DNA from: Streptomyces marincola | GTDB taxonomy: Bacteria > Actinomycetota > Actinomycetes > Streptomycetales > Streptomycetaceae | Assembly (NCBI RefSeq): GCF_020410765.1 | Contig: NZ_CP084541.1 | Span: forward strand, 2,927,001-2,991,000 | Reading direction: 5' to 3' | Length of the DNA: 64,000 nucleotides | Part shown: one piece after another, positions 60,001 through 64,000 of the stretch | Layout of the letters: each line of letters begins with the position of its first letter | How positions within the stretch are numbered: position 1 is the stretch's first letter | The notes under the pieces: generated by a model | The model's input: only the letters and a program-made list of their open reading frames with translations | Told to the model about the DNA's origin: nothing | The model's database searches: none | Program-made: the position numbers and the translations under genes

Positions 60001-60046
60001 GTACATGACCCTACCCGCCGCCCTGCCGACGCCCCGGGCCCGCCGG

Positions 60047-60526
60047 TCAGCGGCGCGTGCGGCGCCTCTCGCGCAGTCGGCGCAGCCGGTTGACGGTCAC
60101 CGGGTCGTGGGCCAGCGCGCGCGGGTCGTCGAGCAGCGCGTTCAGCAACTGGTAGTAGCGCGTCGGGGATATGCCGAGCCGCTCCCGGATCACGCGTTCC
60201 TTGGCGCCGGGGCCGGTCCAGCTCCTGCGCTCGACGGCGAGCACCGCCAGGTCGCGCTCGGACAGCCCGCCGGCCGCCGCCGGCCCGCCGCCGCACCCGG
60301 CCGCGCCCGGATCACCGGCCGCGTTCTCCCCACCGGCCCCACCGACCGCGTCCTCCGCGCCGGTGTCCGCACCGGCCGCCGCCTCGGGCGCCGCGGCGCC
60401 GCGTTCGCCGTCCCCCGCCGCGGTCGGCCCCTCGGGCCCCCGCTCCGCGGGCACCTCACCGGACGCGCGCTCCCCGCGTTCCCCGCGTTCCCCGTGTGCC
60501 TCGTCTCCCACGCTTTCCCCGCCCAT
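60047..60526 (-). CDS. DUF3263-family protein with low-complexity head
   Basis: 159 aa. The first 85 residues are Gly/Ala/Glu-rich and repetitive (ERGERGER). The last 70 form the DUF3263 domain: LSERDLAVLAVERRSWTGPGAKERVIRERLGISPTRYYQLLNALLDDPRALAHDPVTVNRLRRLRERR, a helical segment that looks like a DNA-binding helix-turn-helix. Function unknown. It lies 46 nt upstream of otsB on the same strand, but otsB has its own promoter signal. Confidence 0.8.
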   Translation of the reverse strand: MGGESVGDEAHGERGERGERASGEVPAERGPEGPTAAGDGERGAAAPEAAAGADTGAEDAVGGAGGENAAGDPGAAGCGGGPAAAGGLSERDLAVLAVERRSWTGPGAKERVIRERLGISPTRYYQLLNALLDDPRALAHDPVTVNRLRRLRERRRTRR

Positions 60527-60638
60527 CCGGACATTTTATGAGCCGGCGCGGACAGTCTTCCCTCCGTGGCACCGCCGTGCGCCCCGCCCGCCGGACCACG
60601 GGAGCCGACACCGCTTCGACACCGCGAGGAGCCGCCCC

Positions 60639-61610
60639 ATGCCAGCCGAGACGCCTCAACGGCCCGCGCCCGCCGCCGGGAACACCCCCACCCGCACCGA
60701 ACAGGAACTCGCCACCCAGCCCGAGTGCTGGCGGCGCGCCGCTGCGGACGCGCGCACGGGCTCCCCCGGCGCGCTGCCCCGGCCGGGCGAGCGGGTCGCG
60801 GTGACCGGCTGCGGCACGTCCTGGTTCATGGCGCAGGCGTACGCGGCGCTGCGCGAGGCGTCGGGGCAGGGGGAGACGGACGCGTTTCCCTCGTCCGAGT
60901 TCCCCGCCGGCCGGGCCTACGACCGGGTCGTGGCGCTGACCAGGTCAGGCACGACCACCGAAGTGCTCGATCTGCTCGGCGCGTTGCGGACGCTGCGGCC
61001 CGGCACGCCGGTGCTCGCGGTGACCGCCGACCCGGCGGCGCCCGTGCCGCGGGTCGCGCCGCACGTCGTGGTGCTCGACTACGCGGACGAGGAGTCGGTG
61101 GTGCAGACCCGGTTCGCGACCAGCGCGCTGGCGTTCCTCCGGGCGGCGCTCGAAGCGAACGGCCCGCTGCCGCCCGGGGTGCGGACGGTGGCGGACGCGG
61201 CGCGCGACGCCGAGGCGGCCGTGCGCGACCCGCTGCCCGCGGGCGTGGCGGACGCCGAGCAGTGGACGTTCCTCGGCCAGGGCTTCGCGTACGGCCTCGC
61301 GCTCGAAGCGGCGCTGAAGATGCGGGAGTCGGCCGGCGCGTGGACGGAGGGCTACCCGGCGATGGAGTACCGGCACGGGCCGGTGTCGATCGCGGCTCCC
61401 GGGCGCGCCGTGTGGGTGTTCGGGACGCCGCCCGACGGGCTCGGCGCGGACATCCGGGCGGCGGGCGCGTTGCTGGTGACCACGCCGGAGGGCACCGACC
61501 CGATGGCGGACCTGGTCCGCGCCCAGCGGCTCGCGGTCGTGGTCGCGCGGGCCCGGGGTCTCGACCCGGACCGGCCGCGGAACCTGACCCGTTCCGTCGT
61601 CCTCGGCTGA
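60639..61610 (+). CDS. SIS-domain sugar-phosphate isomerase/deaminase (AgaS-like)
   Basis: 323 aa, two SIS domains. The first has TGCGTSWFMAQAYAALREASG and ALTRSGTTTEVLDLLGAL; the second FLGQGFAYGLALEAALKMRESAGAWTEGYPAMEYRHGP, as in GlmS isomerase domains and AgaS/NagB-II deaminases. There is no glutaminase domain, so it probably deaminates or isomerises glucosamine- or galactosamine-6-phosphate made by NagA. GAGGAG lies 7 nt before the ATG. It precedes the nagK-nagA unit. Confidence 0.88.
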   Translation: MPAETPQRPAPAAGNTPTRTEQELATQPECWRRAAADARTGSPGALPRPGERVAVTGCGTSWFMAQAYAALREASGQGETDAFPSSEFPAGRAYDRVVALTRSGTTTEVLDLLGALRTLRPGTPVLAVTADPAAPVPRVAPHVVVLDYADEESVVQTRFATSALAFLRAALEANGPLPPGVRTVADAARDAEAAVRDPLPAGVADAEQWTFLGQGFAYGLALEAALKMRESAGAWTEGYPAMEYRHGPVSIAAPGRAVWVFGTPPDGLGADIRAAGALLVTTPEGTDPMADLVRAQRLAVVVARARGLDPDRPRNLTRSVVLG

Positions 61611-61735
61611 TCGCGCGGGCCGGCCCGGCCGGAGCCGTTCGCCCCGGCGAAACGGCCCTCGGCGCCGTGGGGGACCGGTCCGTCCGGCCCGGCGGGACGG
61701 CCCGTTCGCCGGGCCGCCGTTCCATCCGCGCCCGT

Positions 61736-61751
61736 AGTGGACTAGACCTCT
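61736..61751. promoter_or_regulatory. DasR-responsive element (dre) candidate
   Basis: AGTGGACTAGACCTCT matches the dre consensus (AGTGGTCTAGACCACT, from memory) at 14 of 16 positions. It lies 28 nt before the kinase start, a typical distance. DasR repression relieved by glucosamine 6-phosphate is expected for nagKA. Confidence 0.85.
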
Positions 61752-61779
61752 TCCCCCGTCTCGGGCGAGACTTGCGCCT

Positions 61780-62739
61780 GTGAGTCCCCAGGAGAACTAC
61801 GTGATCGCCCTCGACGTGGGCGGCACCGTGCTGAAAGCGGCGCTGACCGGGCCGGACAACGAGCCGCTGCACCAGGCGCGCCGGCCCACCGCGAGCGCCG
61901 GGGGGCCGGACGCCGTGGTGGCCGGAATCCTGGACTTCGCGGCGGAGTTGCGGGCCGAGGGCACCGAGCGTTTCGGGCACCCGCCCGCCGCCGCGGGAGT
62001 GGTGGTGCCCGGCATCGTGGACGAACGGGCGGGCACGGCCGTCTGGGCCGCGAACCTCGGCTGGCGCGACGTTCCGCTGCGGCGCCTGGTCGGCGAACGG
62101 CTCGGCGGCATCCCCGTCGGCCTCGGGCACGACGTGCGCGCCGGCGGCCTCGCCGAGGGCCGCGTCGGGGCGGGCGCCGGGTACGGGCGGTTCCTCTTCG
62201 TCGCGCTCGGCACCGGCATCGCCGGTGCCATAGGCATCGACGGCCGGGTGGAGACCGGCGCGCACGGCGGCGCCGGTGAGATCGGGCACGTCGTCGTCCG
62301 GCCCGGCGGCGCCCGCTGCGGCTGCGGCCAGCACGGCTGCCTCGAAACGGTCGCGTCCGCCTCGGCCGTCGGCCGCGCCTGGGCCGCCGCGGCCGGTCTG
62401 CCGGGAGCGACGGCGGCCGACGCCGCCCGCGCGGTCGCCGCGGGCGACGTGCGGGCGCGGTCGCTGTGGCGGGAGGCCGTGGACGCGCTGGCCGACGGCC
62501 TGCTCACGGGCATCTCCCTGCTCGACCCCGCGGTCGTCATCGTCGGCGGCGGCCTCGCCGAGGCCGGCGAAACCCTGCTCACCCCCCTGCGTGCCGCGCT
62601 CGCGGCGAAGGCCACCTTCCAGCGCGTTCCCCCGATCGTCCCGGCGGCCCTCGGTGACGCCGCGGGCTGCCTGGGCGCGGGTCTCATCGCCTGGGACAGC
62701 CGCACGCTCCCCACAACCACGGAGGTCTCCCCGTCATGA
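61780..62739 (+). CDS. nagK: ROK-family amino-sugar kinase (NagK-like)
   Basis: 319 aa. ATP site VIALDVGGTVLKAAL at the start, catalytic Asp in LGHDVRAGGLAEG, the ROK zinc motif CGCGQHGCLE (about residues 179-188) and EIGHVVVRPGG. It should phosphorylate N-acetylglucosamine or glucose. The dre site and the overlap with nagA favour GlcNAc. GTG 61780. Its stop overlaps the nagA start by 4 nt. Confidence 0.9.
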   Translation: MSPQENYVIALDVGGTVLKAALTGPDNEPLHQARRPTASAGGPDAVVAGILDFAAELRAEGTERFGHPPAAAGVVVPGIVDERAGTAVWAANLGWRDVPLRRLVGERLGGIPVGLGHDVRAGGLAEGRVGAGAGYGRFLFVALGTGIAGAIGIDGRVETGAHGGAGEIGHVVVRPGGARCGCGQHGCLETVASASAVGRAWAAAAGLPGATAADAARAVAAGDVRARSLWREAVDALADGLLTGISLLDPAVVIVGGGLAEAGETLLTPLRAALAAKATFQRVPPIVPAALGDAAGCLGAGLIAWDSRTLPTTTEVSPS

Positions 62740-63923
62740 AGCGCACGGTGCTCACCGGAGCGAAGGTGGTCAGGCCCACCGGGGTCGTCGAGGGCGGCCA
62801 GGTCACGATCGAGGGCACCCGGTTCGCCGCGGACGGCCCGGGAACGGGAACGGGAACGCCGCGCGGGGAGACGGCAGCCGGCGGAACGCCGCCCGGCGGA
62901 ACGGCCGTGACCGACCTGGCAGGGCACTGGATCCTGCCCGGTTTCATCGACATCCACGTGCACGGCGGCGGCGGCGCGTCGTTCTTCCCCGGCAGCGCGG
63001 AGGAGGCGCTGACCGTCGTCGCCACCCACCGCGCCCGCGGCACCACCACGATGGTGGCCTCCGCGGTCACCGGCGACCTGGACGACCTGGCCGCGCAGGC
63101 GGGGGTGCTGTCGGAACTGGTGGAGCAGGGCGACCTGGCCGGGCTGCACTTCGAGGGCCCGTTCATCGCGGAGAACCGCTGCGGCGCGCACCAGCCCTCG
63201 CTGCTGCGCGACCCGGACCCGGCCGACGTGCGCAAGCTCATCGACGCGGCGCGCGGCACCGCGCGGATGCTGACCCTCGCGCCCGAACTCCCCGGCGGCA
63301 TCGACGCGGTGCGGCTGCTGCGGGACAACGGCGTGCTCGCGGCCATCGGCCACACCGACGCGAGCTACGAGACGACCCGGCGGGCCATCGACGCGGGCGC
63401 GACCGTGGCCACGCACCTGTTCAACGCGATGCCCCCGCTCGCGCACCGTTCGCCGGGACCGATCGCGGCCCTCCTTGAGGACGAACGGATCGCCGTCGAG
63501 CTGATCAACGACGGCACGCACCTGCACCCCTCCGTGCTCGGCCTCGCGTTCCGCACGGCGGGTCCCGGCCGGGTGGCGCTCATCACGGACGCGATGGGAG
63601 CCGCGGGCATGGGCGACGGCCGCTATCCGCTGGGGCCGATGGAGGTGGAGGTGGCCGACGGCGTCGCGCGCGTGGTCGGCAGCGGCACCATCGCCGGCTC
63701 GACGCTGACGCTCGACCGCGCGCTGCGGCGGGCGGTCACGGTCGACGGGCTGCCGGTGGCGGACGCGTCCGTCGCGCTGTCCGCGACGCCGGCCCGGCTG
63801 CTCGGCATCGACGACCGGGTCGGCTCGATCGAGGCCGGCAAGGACGCCGACCTCGTCGTGCTCGACGGCGACTTCGCGCTGCGCGGCGTCATGCGCAAGG
63901 GCGAGTGGGTGGTGCGGCCGTGA
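62736..63923 (+). CDS. nagA: N-acetylglucosamine-6-phosphate deacetylase NagA
   Basis: 395 aa, amidohydrolase fold. Metal and active-site motifs: PGFIDIHVHGGGG, LHFEGPFI (Glu), AIGHTDASY, THLFNAMPPLAHRSPG, and LITDAMGAAGMGDG with the catalytic Asp. It deacetylates GlcNAc 6-phosphate to glucosamine 6-phosphate. Residues about 28-58 are a Gly/Thr-rich insertion that is probably a surface loop. It overlaps nagK and the aldolase gene by 4 nt each. Confidence 0.96.
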   Translation: MKRTVLTGAKVVRPTGVVEGGQVTIEGTRFAADGPGTGTGTPRGETAAGGTPPGGTAVTDLAGHWILPGFIDIHVHGGGGASFFPGSAEEALTVVATHRARGTTTMVASAVTGDLDDLAAQAGVLSELVEQGDLAGLHFEGPFIAENRCGAHQPSLLRDPDPADVRKLIDAARGTARMLTLAPELPGGIDAVRLLRDNGVLAAIGHTDASYETTRRAIDAGATVATHLFNAMPPLAHRSPGPIAALLEDERIAVELINDGTHLHPSVLGLAFRTAGPGRVALITDAMGAAGMGDGRYPLGPMEVEVADGVARVVGSGTIAGSTLTLDRALRRAVTVDGLPVADASVALSATPARLLGIDDRVGSIEAGKDADLVVLDGDFALRGVMRKGEWVVRP

Positions 63924-64000
63924 CGCTGGCCCGCTGCGCCGATCTGCTGGCCGGGGCCCGCGCGCGCGGCGGCGCGCTCGCCGCGTTCAACGTGATCACG
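63920..64000 (+). CDS. Class II aldolase (GatY/KbaY type), 5' part
   Basis: The first 27 codons only: VTLARCADLLAGARARGGALAAF plus NVIT. The AAFNV segment is the start of class II fructose/tagatose-bisphosphate aldolases (usually AFNVxN). GTG 63920 overlaps the nagA stop by 4 nt. With the AgaS-like gene, it suggests that galactosamine as well as glucosamine derivatives may be degraded. The rest lies beyond the window. Confidence 0.75.
   Translation, partial: MTLARCADLLAGARARGGALAAFNVIT

Noticed and set aside
1..64000. tRNA, rRNA, IS elements, phage integrases
   Set aside because: I looked for tRNA-like cloverleaf ends, transposase or integrase motifs and terminal inverted repeats and found none I could support.

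Overview
The window is actinobacterial chromosome, almost certainly from Streptomyces or a close relative. GC is far above 70 percent, many starts are GTG, start/stop overlaps of 1-8 nt are common, and the content is typical of the genus: futalosine menaquinone genes, an XRE/DUF397 pair, a solo groEL with two CIRCE elements, a DasR-type operator before nagK-nagA, PHO boxes, and several starts that sit 6-7 nt behind a TANNNT hexamer (leaderless transcripts). The gene groups resemble ones I remember from S. coelicolor, but that comparison is from memory.

Left part (1-14318): the 5' part of an HSP90-like ATPase gene (reverse), a TauE/SafE permease, a DUF3027 protein, an MFS transporter, the overlapping lipoprotein-mqnB-mqnD set, a cold-shock protein and a HAD phosphatase. 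A strong DmdR/IdeR-type iron box (10071-10089) precedes a four-gene iron-siderophore ABC transporter (two FecCD permeases, ATPase, lipoprotein).

14402-21149 is phosphate uptake on the reverse strand: pstS, a hairpin, pstC, pstA, pstB and a second pstS. A PHO box precedes the first pstS. Upstream lies an atypical OmpR-type regulator whose receiver lacks the phospho-acceptor Asp and which has its own two-unit PHO box.

21514-36112 holds a membrane protein, the XRE/DUF397 pair and a helicase-associated protein separated from its usual partner, the XPB helicase, by four cassette-like genes (kinase, quinone reductase, RidA, LysR). Then follow a 1.1-kb stretch with no confident gene, a NUDIX protein with an altered Nudix box, an NmrA-like protein and a kinase. 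36466-47709 is mixed accessory and core content: HxlR plus imine-reductase-like pair, two alpha/beta hydrolases, an NTF2-like protein, a HelD-like helicase, a kinase, an HD hydrolase, a drug exporter and small unknowns.

47817-50686 is a MurNAc-6-phosphate recycling unit (RpiR regulator, murQ, coupled APH-fold kinase). 51699-53880 carries groEL and a small cold-shock protein. 54315-56099 is the most interesting locus: a threonine-synthase-like PLP enzyme with a zinc ribbon, overlapping a MoaD/ThiS-like protein ending in Gly-Gly, behind a well-formed SAM-I riboswitch. I infer a sulfur-carrier-dependent route to homocysteine rather than threonine synthesis.

56327-60000 is osmolyte synthesis (glucosyl-3-phosphoglycerate synthase, otsA, otsB). 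60639-64000 is amino-sugar catabolism: an AgaS-like SIS protein, a DasR-type site, ROK kinase, nagA and the start of a class II aldolase. Perfect or near-perfect hairpins mark many gene ends. Tandem repeats of 11, 25 and 47 nt and degenerate GAACGG/CCGTTC arrays occupy several intergenic gaps.
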